Origin: RUG626 sp051866775
GTDB taxonomy: Bacteria > Bacillota > Clostridia > Oscillospirales > Oscillospiraceae
Reading direction: 5' to 3'
Assembly: GCA_051866775.1 (NCBI GenBank)
Contig: JBJDXR010000028.1
Location: 48,184-112,183 of the forward strand
DNA length: 64,000 bases
The notes below the pieces were generated by a model. The model was not told where the DNA came from, made no database searches, and saw only the letters and a list, made by a program, of their open reading frames with translations. The position numbers were made by a program, and so were the translations under genes. Of this stretch, positions 52,901 to 60,429 are shown piece by piece; position 1 is the stretch's first letter, and each line of letters begins with the position of its first letter.

Positions 52901-53498
52901 CGGCATCCATATCGCACATTTCCTTAAGATCCTCATAATCCCAGATAGCGATCTTCTGGATCTCATGAGAGGTGCGGAAGCCGTCAAAGAAGTTGATGAA
53001 CGGAACACGGCCCTTGATAGCGGCAAGGTGCGCTACCGGAGCCAGGTCCATGACCTCCTGAACGTTGCCCTCAGCCAGCATGGCAAAGCCGGTCTGGCGG
53101 CAGGCCATAACGTCGGAGTGATCTCCGAATATGTTCAGAGCGTGGCTGGCAACTGTACGTGCGGATACATGGAAAACGCACGGGAGAAGCTCACCGGCTA
53201 TCTTGTACATATTGGGGATCATCAGCAGCAGTCCCTGAGAAGCAGTGTAGGTTGTGGTCAGCGCGCCGGCGGCAAGAGAGCCGTGCACGGTACCGGAGGC
53301 GCCCGCCTCCGACTGCATCTCGACGACCTTAACTGTGGTGCCGAAGATGTTCTTCTGACCAGCGGCGGCCCACTGGTCAACATAGTCTGCCATGGGGCTT
53401 GACGGGGTAATCGGGTAGATGCCCGCGACCTCGGTAAACGCGTAGGACACGTATGCCGCAGCGTTGTTGCCGTCCATGGACTTGAGTTTTCTCGCCAT
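49926..53498 (-). CDS. nifJ: Pyruvate:ferredoxin (flavodoxin) oxidoreductase
   Basis: This 1190-residue single-chain PFOR oxidises pyruvate with CoA to acetyl-CoA and CO2, reducing ferredoxin. In order: the N-terminal domain with GNNAAAYVSYAFTEVAGIYPITPSS-like start, domain III, a two-[4Fe-4S] insert (CVQCNNCAYVCPHATIRPF and CMGCGVCIGQCPTKAL near 685-760), CSGCAETSY near 826, and the TPP site GGDGWAYDIGFGG near 975. The length is usual. AAGGAG precedes the ATG. It is a monocistronic, oxygen-sensitive central enzyme of the anaerobic host, and would use pyruvate from glycogen breakdown. Confidence 0.97.
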   Translation of the reverse strand: MARKLKSMDGNNAAAYVSYAFTEVAGIYPITPSSPMADYVDQWAAAGQKNIFGTTVKVVEMQSEAGASGTVHGSLAAGALTTTYTASQGLLLMIPNMYKIAGELLPCVFHVSARTVASHALNIFGDHSDVMACRQTGFAMLAEGNVQEVMDLAPVAHLAAIKGRVPFINFFDGFRTSHEIQKIAIWDYEDLKEMCDMDAVDAFRKHALNPERPAMRGSHENGDIFFQHREACNSYYEALPAVVEEYMGKINEKLGTDYKLFNYYGAPDAERVIVAMGSICDVTEEVIDYLNAHGEKVGLIKVRLYRPFATEKFLEAIPATCKKIAVLDRTKEPGAMGEPLYMDVVGALRNAGMDDITVIGGRYGLGSKDTPPASVFAVYDELTKEQPKRQFTIGIVDDVTNMSLTEKSREETPNTAAEGTIECKFWGLGGDGTVGANKNSIKIIGDHTDKYVQAYFQYDSKKTGGVTISHLRFGDKPIKSPYYINKADFVACHNPSYVTKGYKMVNDVKPGGVFMINCQWDFDELCHHLNAEAKRYIAKNNIQLYTINAIDLAIEIGMGKRTNTILQSAFFTLAGVMPQEEAIQHMKDAATKSYLKKGQDIVDMNHKAIDAGATAFKKIDVPADWANAVDEADTAEYEGKPELIKQVKDIMEPVGKMDGDSLPVSAFVPHVDGQFEQGAAAYEKRGVAVSVPTWDAEKCVQCNNCAYVCPHATIRPFALTEEEVKNAPAAAKIVPVKAGKGKGVYQYTMAISPLDCMGCGVCIGQCPTKALTMVAQEQELPQQDVFNYCVSKVSDKEDMQDNTVKGSQFKKPMLEFSGSCAGCAETSYARLVTQLFGDRMYISNATGCSSIWGGPAATSPYTVNKDGHGPAWSNSLFEDNAEHGLGMYLGQNAIRNSLADKARALIAIEYTDEDIKAAGQEWLDTMADGETNKAATEKFVAAMENIVNAKPDCPCEACTLARDILSQKEYLSKKSVWIFGGDGWAYDIGFGGVDHVLASGNDVNIFVFDTEVYSNTGGQASKASNIGQVAQFAAAGKEIKKKSLAEIAMSYGYIYVAQVAMGANPAQTIKAISEAEAYHGPSLIIGYAPCEMHSIKGGMVNCQKEMKKAVDCGYWNLFRFNPDAEKGKKFVLDSKEPAGGYQDFLMNEARYSRLTREFPERAGELFEKNEKAAMDRYEHLKRLVTMYSEE

Positions 53499-53571
53499 GT
53501 TCTTATCTCCTTATATTAATAATTAACAAAACTAATACTCACGGCAGGACAGAATATCCCACCATCCGTAA

Positions 53572-53600
53572 ATTTTATCACGATTATTTTCCTGTGTAAA
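53572..53600 (-). promoter_or_regulatory. Promoter of nifJ
   Basis: On the minus strand TTTACA (53595-53600) and TAAAAT (53572-53577), 17 bases apart, with TG one base before the -10. The untranslated leader is about 70 bases. Confidence 0.7.
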
Positions 53601-53812
53601 TAGAAATTCCTACAACTTTGCCGTTTTATCGGCGAATTTTCGTAGTTCAGTTGCACCCTGCGAATAAATATATCCCGCATCAAAAATCTATTGTTATTTT
53701 ATAATTTTCTGCGGGCTTTTTCAACCGGAAAAAGCATCAAGCGGATCAGTGCGCATACGGAAAATTAAAATAATTTGGTTGCCGTCTCCCCTTCATACGT
53801 CCCTGTCCGTTC

Positions 53813-53841
53813 TTGACGAAAAGGCGCAAAGATGGTACAAT
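53813..53841 (+). promoter_or_regulatory. Promoter of the formate/nitrite-type channel
   Basis: TTGACG (53813-53818) and extended -10 TACAAT (53836-53841) with a 17-base spacer. Between this and the nifJ promoter (53601-53812) I see only AT-rich sequence. Confidence 0.75.
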
Positions 53842-53847
53842 CCTGAT

Positions 53848-53951
53848 AACGCCTCTGCCGGCTGACGGATCTCGTGAATTGACACGGTGCCGCAGATGTG
53901 CTTTTTGCCGACCGTCTGGGCAGCCTGTTTTGGGCCGCCCTTTTATTTTTA
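53848..53951 (+). promoter_or_regulatory. Structured leader with ZTP-riboswitch-like 3' half and terminator
   Basis: The leader contains CCGTCTGGGCA at 53913-53923, matching the CCGYCUGGGCA of the ZTP (pfl) riboswitch 3' subdomain. It overlaps the 5' arm of a terminator, GGGCaGCC with GGCcGCCC (53919-53926 and 53934-53941) followed by TTTTATTTTT. CGTGA at 53873 recalls the 5' subdomain, but the rest of that half matches poorly. Formate-related genes are a known ZTP context. Confidence 0.4.
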
Positions 53952-53971
53952 TAAAAATAAGGAGTGATTTT

Positions 53972-54727
53972 ATGCTTCAGCAGGAATTTGAAGCCCTCAG
54001 CCAGTCCGCCGTAAAGAAGCTTGGCTTCATGCGCCGATCGCCCTTCGGCTTTTTTGTGGCCAGCATGGTCGCCGGTATGTTCATATCCTTCGGCGGATTT
54101 GTGTCCATGACCGTAGGCGGCCTGTGTACCGCCGCGGGGAGCACCGTCACAAAGCTTCTCTCGGCCTTCGCCTTCGCCTCCGCGCTCAGCTTAGTCGTAA
54201 TGGCCGGAAGTGAGCTTTTTACCGGCAATAACCTGGTCATGGGTGCCGCGCTGCTCACCCGTAAGGCGCGGCTGAAGAACGTCCTTCTTCTCTGGCTTCT
54301 CTGCTGGGCTGGGAATCTCGCAGGCTCTTGGATATTGGTGCTGCTCTATTGGTTCTCCGGTGCCTGCGGCGGCTCCGTTGCGGAGTATTTTTCCGCCGTG
54401 GCTGCGTCAAAGCTCTCCCTCTCCGTCGTGCAGATGCTCCTTCGCGGCATACTCTGCAACATCTGTGTGTGCCTTGCCGTCTGGTGCTGTGCAAGGATGA
54501 AGTCTGAGTCTGCAAAGCTTATAATGATATTCTGGTGCATATTCATCTTTTTCGTGTGCGGCTTTGAGCACAGCATCGCCAATATGAGTATTCTAGGCGT
54601 GGCTATCCTTGAGGGCAGCGCCGGTATCCCCGGCTATATCATAAACCTTGCCGTGGTCACCTTGGGAAATATGCTCGGCGGCATCGCCTTTGTGGCCCTA
54701 CCTTACTGGCTCATGAGCCGAAAATAG
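53972..54727 (+). CDS. Formate/nitrite transporter family channel
   Basis: This 251-residue protein has about six transmembrane segments and the FNT signature GSELFTGNNLVMGAALLTRKA near 95-115, and the second half conserved GNMLGGIAFVALPYW. FNT channels pass formate, nitrite or hydrosulfide. The ATG at 53972 follows AAGGAG; the longer frame runs through the leader and promoter and is rejected. The substrate cannot be told, but a ZTP-like leader would favour formate. It is preceded by nifJ in divergent orientation. Confidence 0.9.
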   Translation: MLQQEFEALSQSAVKKLGFMRRSPFGFFVASMVAGMFISFGGFVSMTVGGLCTAAGSTVTKLLSAFAFASALSLVVMAGSELFTGNNLVMGAALLTRKARLKNVLLLWLLCWAGNLAGSWILVLLYWFSGACGGSVAEYFSAVAASKLSLSVVQMLLRGILCNICVCLAVWCCARMKSESAKLIMIFWCIFIFFVCGFEHSIANMSILGVAILEGSAGIPGYIINLAVVTLGNMLGGIAFVALPYWLMSRK

Positions 54728-54731
54728 CTTT

Positions 54732-54775
54732 GAAGAATAAAAAAGTCCTCCTACAGGAGGACTTTTTTATTCTTC
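54732..54775. terminator. Bidirectional terminator
   Basis: A perfect 20-base stem (54732-54751 with 54756-54775) and a TACA loop carries A- and T-rich arms on both sides. It ends the FNT gene and the convergent small operon, and covers the last codons of the 28-residue gene. Confidence 0.92.
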
Positions 54776-54853
54776 ACCCGGGAGGATATCACCAAGCTCA
54801 ACTCCGCAGACATCGCAGGCACAGACAAAGGCTTTTTCCACACACAGCGTCAT
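54767..54853 (-). CDS. 28-residue cysteine-rich small protein
   Basis: ATG at 54853 shares its A with the stop of the preceding gene (TAATG), and the frame runs 28 codons to TAA. The peptide holds Cys at positions 4, 11, 13 and 16, including CACDVCGVELGD, a CxCxxCG arrangement resembling one half of a zinc ribbon. The coupling to the upstream gene is the best sign that it is translated. It ends within the terminator. Function unknown; chance is possible at this length. Confidence 0.45.
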   Translation of the reverse strand: MTLCVEKAFVCACDVCGVELGDILPGEE

Positions 54854-55131
54854 TATTCTCTCCACATAGGATATATCTCATCCTTAGCGTACCCCTTTTC
54901 CTCTCTGCCCAGTATCAACGCCTCCACCCCAATGGTAATATTCTCAAGCCGACGCTCCAGCTCCTGCCCGGTGTACTCGTCGGCTACCTCCCCGTGCATG
55001 AGGGGCAGCCTGTCATTAACTAAACGCCCCAGCATCAGGTCCACCACATTTTCAAGGGTCCTCAGCTCCGTAAGGGGTTCCGGTTCGTCGTAATCGTCCT
55101 GAGCATTAACAACATAACCCTCTGTTTCCAT
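54853..55131 (-). CDS. Small hypothetical protein
   Basis: This 92-residue acidic protein (QDDYDEPEPLTELRTLENVVDLMLGRL) is predicted mostly helical with no membrane segment or signal. The ATG at 55131 is preferred because GGAG lies 8 bases upstream; a GTG six codons earlier includes that site. It forms a two-gene unit with the 28-residue cysteine-rich protein. No family was recognised. Confidence 0.6.
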   Translation of the reverse strand: METEGYVVNAQDDYDEPEPLTELRTLENVVDLMLGRLVNDRLPLMHGEVADEYTGQELERRLENITIGVEALILGREEKGYAKDEIYPMWRE

Positions 55132-55155
55132 ATTTATATCTCCGTTCACTGATGG

Positions 55156-55204
55156 TTTTCTTTAAGGCCATAGGGGGGCAAGGCCCCCCCGACCCTTAAG
55201 AAAA
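55156..55204. repeat. Long imperfect inverted repeat
   Basis: Arms TTTTCTTTAAGG (55156-55167) and CCTTAAGAAAA (55194-55204) flank a GGGGGGC / GCCCCCC core, giving a hairpin of about 20 paired bases with a G/C run. It lies ahead of the small hypothetical gene. Its purpose is unclear; copies elsewhere in the genome would show whether it is a dispersed repeat. Confidence 0.6.
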
Positions 55205-55321
55205 CAAAAAACACTGTGCAGGCAAATTGCCCTACACAGTGCATCAGCGAACGGAAACAGCGCGCACCCACAAAATGATATGAACACGACTGCAGAACTC
55301 TTCTATCTTCTCCCTCCCCCC

Positions 55322-55446
55322 TTGCGAAGGAGACGGAAATCGTGTATAATCAATAAGCGGTGCGGAGTATTCCGTTGTGTAGGCGTCTTGCTCGCCTGCG
55401 CAGGCTGTGGGGAGCGGGAACTCCCCGCAGCTGCCGCGTTTTTTTG
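55322..55446 (+). ncRNA. Candidate small RNA with promoter and terminator
   Basis: TTGCGA (55322-55327) and TATAAT (55345-55350), 17 bases apart, form a strong promoter. The RNA would run from about 55357 to the T7 tract at 55439-55445, some 90 bases. It holds three hairpins: CGGA-GTAT-TCCG (55363-55374), GTAGGCG-N7-CGCCTGC (55379-55399) and GCTGTGGGGAG-N6-CTCCCCGCAGC (55404-55431). No open frame with a start signal is present. No known RNA family was recognised. Confidence 0.55.
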
Positions 55447-55494
55447 TTTTCTAGGATAGATTATAATATATTTGACAAAATCCGTCAAGGAAAA

Positions 55495-55525
55495 CCCCGA
55501 AGGTTTACACCTTCGGGGCTGCTTT
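55495..55525. terminator. Bidirectional terminator after the polysaccharide deacetylase gene
   Basis: A perfect 10-base stem (55495-55504 with 55509-55518) and TTAC loop, with AAAA on one side and a T-rich run on the other, lies about 100 bases after the deacetylase stop. Confidence 0.75.
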
Positions 55526-55617
55526 TTTCCGGTCTTAGAGCACTGAGCGGCGTGGGGGCAAAAACCTCCGCGGCTTTTAAAAAGGTGTTTGTAAACCCCT
55601 TTTGGTCGTTTTAAGGA

Positions 55618-56454
55618 CTACATTCCTAATTTGCTGAAAAACTGCTCGCGGCTCATCTGGCTCGGACGGTTAAACCGGCCCAAATCAAGCAGCTCCTGCT
55701 GATCTCCCGTTAAAATGTTTACTTTTTCGGTACATGTAAACAGCACCGAATATCCCCGGCCGGTCAAGACCTCTTTTGCCTCGTCACAGATGAAGCCGTA
55801 AGGATATGCAAATGCCTCCGGTCTTATGCCGAGATACTCAATAAAGCGGCCTTCAACTTTGTCGAGATCCTCACCTAATATGCGCTTGTATTTTTCCACA
55901 TCTTCTCCGGGCAAAATTTTACAGCCGCGCCTGCTGGTCAATGAGTGCATATTGTACGTATGCACGGCAAATTCAACGGCAGGTGAAGACTGAAGCTCGT
56001 TGAGGTCCGGCCATGATAACGAGCTGTATTTAACATTGTGGTCTTCAACCTCCGTGTAATTGTCGGCATATTTTCCGACGATGGCAAGAACAGCGTTCAT
56101 ATTCAGCTCCTCAAGCATTGGAACCGCATAAACACCGACGCTTTCGTTACCGTCGTCAAACGTGATCATTATCGGGTTTGGGGGCAGCTCTGATTCTCCT
56201 CGGGAATAGGACAGCAGCTGTTTTATTGTAACAGTATTATAGCCCTTTGATTTTATATACTCTAAGTCCCCTCGCAGCAAATCAGGCGAGACAGTAAATT
56301 CGTTCCAAGATTTCGGTGACGTATTGATATGATGGTACATGATTATTGGAAGCTCTACTGTTTCGGGTGAATCTGCACCTGCCGCCGGACAGAAGAGGCT
56401 TAAAGAGCAAACTGTTATAACAGCAGATAAAAAATAAATTGTTTTTTTCAACAT
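55618..56454 (-). CDS. Polysaccharide deacetylase (NodB-domain), exported
   Basis: This 278-residue protein begins with a signal peptide (hydrophobic 6-24, likely cleaved near AGA-DS). The NodB domain shows LPIIMYHHI, TFDDG at 98-102 with the catalytic and metal Asp, and HTYNMH (His165 and His170). It deacetylates N-acetylated surface glycans such as peptidoglycan. The ATG at 56454 is favoured by GGAG 8 bases upstream and by the better signal peptide; the frame to 56493 adds a polar extension. It stands alone between two terminators. Confidence 0.85.
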   Translation of the reverse strand: MLKKTIYFLSAVITVCSLSLFCPAAGADSPETVELPIIMYHHINTSPKSWNEFTVSPDLLRGDLEYIKSKGYNTVTIKQLLSYSRGESELPPNPIMITFDDGNESVGVYAVPMLEELNMNAVLAIVGKYADNYTEVEDHNVKYSSLSWPDLNELQSSPAVEFAVHTYNMHSLTSRRGCKILPGEDVEKYKRILGEDLDKVEGRFIEYLGIRPEAFAYPYGFICDEAKEVLTGRGYSVLFTCTEKVNILTGDQQELLDLGRFNRPSQMSREQFFSKLGM

Positions 56455-56552
56455 ACGTTCATCTCCGGGATTAGTTTGAAAAAATTTTTTCATTTTAAAC
56501 GCGGCATATTGTGTTAAAACAAATAAGCGCCCCGATTTGATTAAAAATTGAA

Positions 56553-56594
56553 AAAAATCAGCCCCAAAGGCGTAAACCTTTGGGGCTGATTTTT
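56553..56594 (-). terminator. Terminator of the comM-cinA operon
   Basis: An 18-base stem (56553-56570 with 56577-56594) with a 6-base loop and T-rich flank lies 24 bases after the cinA stop. Confidence 0.9.
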
Positions 56595-56617
56595 ATGAAA
56601 TCGGGGGACTCATATCA

Positions 56618-57883
56618 TTATTTCATCGTCTCAATGGTAAGCCCCGTAAGCAGCCTTCTCACCATGTCGAAGGCGTGGTTTGCCGCAGCTGTGCGCACAC
56701 GGCTGCGGTCAAGCCCAAGGTGCAGCTCTCTGCACCAGACGTTCTCCCCGTCGGTCATGGCGCAGTACACAAGTCCAAGCTCCTTTTCCGTATCGTCCGA
56801 AGCAGGCCCTGCGATACCGGTAAGTCCTACGGCGATGTCCGCGCCGAAGCGGGAGCGCGCCCCTTGGGCCATCTGCATCGCCACCTCGCGGCATACCGCG
56901 CCCTTTTCCTCAATAAGCTTGGGATCAACACCGAGTATGTCAGCCTTTGCCTCATTGGCGTAGGTCACGGCGCAGCCCTTAAATACCGACGATACACCGG
57001 GAATATCTGTAAGCCGCTTTGCCACAAGCCCGCCTGTGCAGCTTTCAGCTGCGGCAAAGGTCTTTCCCTGCTCTTTGAGAAGCCCGAACACGGTGTTCTC
57101 CAGCGTCTCGGTATCTATCCCGTAGATAACCGGGCCGAGAACCGCGCGGACCTTGTCAATAACCGGCGCCATAAGGGCTTCGGCCTCTCTGGCGGAGGCG
57201 GCCTTAGCTGTGACGCGCAGCCGCACCTCACCCTCCTTTGCATAGGGGGCGAGCGTGGGGTTATGAAGCTCCAGCATCAGTGGGCGGAGCTTATCCTCAA
57301 CTGACGACTCTCCCATTCCGAAAATATGAATATTGTGGGAGTGTATCTCTCCGGAGGACAGTCTGCTCAAATACGGTACGGCGCTGAGCTTAAACATCGT
57401 CAGGCACTCTCTTGGAGGACCCGGCAGCATCAAAACATGGGTGCCGTCCGCCTCAAAGGCGCAGCCGGGTGCTGTGCCGCAGGTGTTGTGAAAGGTCACG
57501 CACCCCTCGGGCAGCAGCGCCTGCTGGTAGTTGTTGTCCGTCATTGCGTGGCTGTGCAGCCGCTGGGAGAAGTATGTGCGTATCTCCTCTGCCGCCTGCT
57601 CGTCAAAGATGAGCTTTTTTCCAAATGCCTCGGCAAGAGTCTGCTTCGTCAGGTCGTCGCAGGTCGGGCCGAGTCCGCCGGTGGTGATGATTATATCGGC
57701 ACGGGTCTTTGCGATGTCTATGGCACTCTTCAGCCGCTCAGGGTTATCCCCCACAACGGTGTGGAAATATACGTTTATTCCAAGCTCCGACAGCATCTGG
57801 GACAGGTCCCGGGCGTCGGTGTTTACTATATTCCCCAGCAGAAGCTCTGTACCAACTGATATGATCTCTGCGGTGTGGGTCAT
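56618..57883 (-). CDS. cinA: CinA-family nicotinamide-nucleotide amidase / competence-damage protein
   Basis: The product has 421 residues: an N-terminal MoCF-like domain with AEIISVGTELLLGNIVNTDA and ITTGGLGPTCDD (pyrophosphatase-type in some relatives), and a C-terminal deamidase domain with AAESCTGGLVAKRLTDIPGVS. CinA recycles NMN to nicotinate mononucleotide and is linked to competence in some bacteria. The ATG at 57883 follows AAAGGGTGG. It is the last gene of the comM-thiI-M28-cinA operon. Confidence 0.92.
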   Translation of the reverse strand: MTHTAEIISVGTELLLGNIVNTDARDLSQMLSELGINVYFHTVVGDNPERLKSAIDIAKTRADIIITTGGLGPTCDDLTKQTLAEAFGKKLIFDEQAAEEIRTYFSQRLHSHAMTDNNYQQALLPEGCVTFHNTCGTAPGCAFEADGTHVLMLPGPPRECLTMFKLSAVPYLSRLSSGEIHSHNIHIFGMGESSVEDKLRPLMLELHNPTLAPYAKEGEVRLRVTAKAASAREAEALMAPVIDKVRAVLGPVIYGIDTETLENTVFGLLKEQGKTFAAAESCTGGLVAKRLTDIPGVSSVFKGCAVTYANEAKADILGVDPKLIEEKGAVCREVAMQMAQGARSRFGADIAVGLTGIAGPASDDTEKELGLVYCAMTDGENVWCRELHLGLDRSRVRTAAANHAFDMVRRLLTGLTIETMK

Positions 57884-57936
57884 TTTGATTACCACCCTTT
57901 CGATACTGTTTAACATATTATGCGCGGCTTTGGCGG

Positions 57937-59217
57937 TTATTTTCCCTCAGGCTCCTCAATGGGCTTCTTGTCGCGCTGGAAATACTTGTCAAGTTCCTTC
58001 TTCATATTGTCGGGCATACCGGTCTTGACCGGGAGTATGACGGAATTTACAATGCGGGATATGTATTTTACCGCGAAGTCGGCCGTGTTTTTAAGCTGCT
58101 CGGCACATAAGGGGAACATAAGGTCGTTACGGGTGTGCAGCTCCGCGGTGCTGGTCCCCCTGGAGATGCCGATAGCGGGGATGCCCCTGTCGCAGAACGG
58201 AGCGGAGTCGCTTGAGTGTACTATGGTCAAAAGCAGTGCGGAAAATCCCATCTCTCGGCAGAGCTGCTCAGTCATGATCTTAAGGTCGTCTCCGCCGGTG
58301 ATGAATATCTTATTCGGGCCGAGAATAGTACCGCACATATCGAAGTTAAAGCAGAATTTGATCTCGTTTTTCACAAGCTCCTCGTGCTGCTCAATATATG
58401 CCTTGCTGCCGTAAAGCCCCTGCTCCTCAGAGCCGCACCAGACGAACCGCATCGTGCGGCGGGGCGGATTTTTAATAAAATAGCGGTAGAGGTACATGAG
58501 GGTTGCAGCTCCGGTCGCGTTGTCCCACGAGCCGGTGCCAACGAGAACGCTGTCATAGTGGGCTGTGAGCACGACGGATTCATCCGTCACCTCGGTACCC
58601 TCAATAACAGCAAGGATGTCCCGGGAGGTGTGCTCCTCCTCCCTGCCGCGAAGCTCAAGGTGGAGCATCTCCGCTCCGTCGCGTACAAGCTCCATGGCGT
58701 CACGGGCGCGCATGGAAAATCCGGGAACCTTGCCGCACTCCAGCATCTTTGGGCGGATGGCCCGGGGGACGAGGTCCGCGTTTTCCCCGGTGTCGTAATA
58801 TTTTCCGCTTATGGTTATGAACGCCCCGGCGTGCTTTTTGCACAGGAGCTTGTAAGCGTCAAAGTTAAGCTCGTTTATCATGACCGCGTAATCGGAGAGG
58901 TCCCCTATGCCGGCGTAATCCTCCTCAAGGCCGCGCTCGGCGTAGAGGAATTTAAGATCCCTTCCGCCCTCGGGCAGCTCGCCGGAGAGCCAGTACGGGA
59001 CGACCTCCAGCTCCTTTTCAAAGGTCGCCGCGGTGCGGACGCAGCATCTCTCCGTAACATATGCGGGGATCTTAAACTCCATGTATTCGCCGTGTCCCCC
59101 GGCGGAGTCTATCTCATCCATCAGGAGCTTTGCGGCGCGAAGCTCATCGTCAGTCCCGCCGAAACGGGTAAAGCTCAGGCGGGAAACAAGGTCATACTGA
59201 TATTTTCCGTTTTCCAT
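57937..59217 (-). CDS. M28-family metallopeptidase (cytoplasmic)
   Basis: This 426-residue aminopeptidase-like protein has the two-metal site of M28 enzymes: LTAHYDSV (His and Asp), WDNATGAAT (bridging Asp), CGSEEQGLYGS (catalytic Glu-Glu) and SSDSAPFCDRGIPA. No signal peptide is visible, so it probably acts inside the cell. An N-terminal PA-like insert is suggested around residues 90-160. The Pro/Lys/Glu-rich C-terminal tail is extra. Its substrate is unknown. It lies between thiI and cinA. Confidence 0.88.
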   Translation of the reverse strand: MENGKYQYDLVSRLSFTRFGGTDDELRAAKLLMDEIDSAGGHGEYMEFKIPAYVTERCCVRTAATFEKELEVVPYWLSGELPEGGRDLKFLYAERGLEEDYAGIGDLSDYAVMINELNFDAYKLLCKKHAGAFITISGKYYDTGENADLVPRAIRPKMLECGKVPGFSMRARDAMELVRDGAEMLHLELRGREEEHTSRDILAVIEGTEVTDESVVLTAHYDSVLVGTGSWDNATGAATLMYLYRYFIKNPPRRTMRFVWCGSEEQGLYGSKAYIEQHEELVKNEIKFCFNFDMCGTILGPNKIFITGGDDLKIMTEQLCREMGFSALLLTIVHSSDSAPFCDRGIPAIGISRGTSTAELHTRNDLMFPLCAEQLKNTADFAVKYISRIVNSVILPVKTGMPDNMKKELDKYFQRDKKPIEEPEGK

Positions 59218-59239
59218 TGTGCAAAAACCGTCCTGTCGT

Positions 59240-60412
59240 TTATTTTGAAATAACTATCCGCTCGATACCGGAAAATGCCTCGGAAACCAGTGCGTCAACG
59301 TCAAGGGCGCTCTCGGCCTCCAGCACGTCGGCTATGCGCGGCTTTGTGCGCGGGTGGCGTGGCGTAAACACGGTGCAGCAGTCCTCATACGGGAGGATTG
59401 AGGTCTCGAAGGTTCCGATCTTTCGGGCGATGTCGATTATCTCCGTCTTGTCCATGCAGACCAGCGGACGTATAACGGGCAGGGACACGCACTGCTCCGT
59501 GGCCGCCATGGCCTCCATGGTCTGGCTTGCCACCTGGCCCAGGCTCTCCCCGGTAACGATGGCCTTACAGCCGTTAAAGTCGGCTATCTTTTCGGAAATG
59601 CGGGTCATAAAGCGGCGCATGATTATGGTAAAATATTCCTCCGGGCACTTGTCGCGTATCTCCTCCTGAATGTGCGTAAACGGCACTATCTCAAGGGTCA
59701 TCCTGCCGCAGTATGGGGTAAGGAGCCGTGACAGTGAGACGACCTTCTCCTTGGCAAGCTCCGAGGTGTAGGGGAAGGAAAAGAAGTGTACCGGGATTAT
59801 GTGTACGCCCCGCTTTGCCATCATATAGGTTGAGACCGGGCTGTCTATCCCGCCGGAGAGCATCGACACTGCGCTGCCGTTTGACCCGACGGGCATACCT
59901 CCCGCCCCGGGAGCCGGTATGCCGTGGACATAGGCCGAGTAGTCCCGCACCTCAATATTTACCACAAGCTCCGGATGGTGTACATCCACCACGATGTTGG
60001 GGAATGCGTCGGACAAAAGCCCTCCCACATACTGGGAGAGCTGGATGCTGGTCATGGGGAAGGACTTATCCGAGCGCTTCGACTCGACCTTGAAGCTTTT
60101 TGCCCTCATAAGCTCCGCCCCGAGATAGCGCTTTGCGGTCTCGAATATTGCGTCGGCGTTCTTCTCACAGGCGGCGGCACGGGTGACTGAGACTACGCCG
60201 AACACGGTCTTCAGGCGCTCAAAGGCCTCGTCCATATCGCAGCTGTCATTCTGCGGCTCCACATAGCAGGCGGCCTGAACGTTGTACACGCGGAAATCTC
60301 CCAGGCCGTAAAGGCGGCGCTTTATGTTTGCGGCCAGCTTATCCTCAAACAGTCGGCGGTTGAGGCCCTTGAGGACGATCTCGCCGTGCTTTAAGAGTAT
60401 AATATCCTTCAA
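59240..60412 (-). CDS. thiI: tRNA 4-thiouridine synthase ThiI (without rhodanese domain)
   Basis: The 390-residue protein has the N-terminal THUMP region (about 60-165), the PP-loop SGGIDSPVSTYMMAKRG near 183-198, and a C-terminal region with EDCCTVFTPRHPRT. ThiI adenylates U8 of tRNA and inserts sulfur, and in some species supplies sulfur for thiamin. The C-terminal rhodanese domain of the E. coli enzyme is absent, as in most Firmicutes. It lies 17 bases after comM. Confidence 0.95.
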   Translation of the reverse strand: MKDIILLKHGEIVLKGLNRRLFEDKLAANIKRRLYGLGDFRVYNVQAACYVEPQNDSCDMDEAFERLKTVFGVVSVTRAAACEKNADAIFETAKRYLGAELMRAKSFKVESKRSDKSFPMTSIQLSQYVGGLLSDAFPNIVVDVHHPELVVNIEVRDYSAYVHGIPAPGAGGMPVGSNGSAVSMLSGGIDSPVSTYMMAKRGVHIIPVHFFSFPYTSELAKEKVVSLSRLLTPYCGRMTLEIVPFTHIQEEIRDKCPEEYFTIIMRRFMTRISEKIADFNGCKAIVTGESLGQVASQTMEAMAATEQCVSLPVIRPLVCMDKTEIIDIARKIGTFETSILPYEDCCTVFTPRHPRTKPRIADVLEAESALDVDALVSEAFSGIERIVISK

Positions 60413-60429
60413 ATTTTTATCCTCCGAAA

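Noticed and set aside
49962..53402. A 1146-codon open frame on the plus strand antisense to nifJ
   Set aside because: It mirrors the nifJ codons, has no ribosome-binding site or recognisable domains, and is Val/Leu/His-rich as expected from the complement of a highly expressed, codon-biased gene.
55357..55446. Signal recognition particle RNA as the identity of the small RNA
   Set aside because: The conserved GGAA tetraloop helix and AGCAGC asymmetric loop of SRP RNA are absent.
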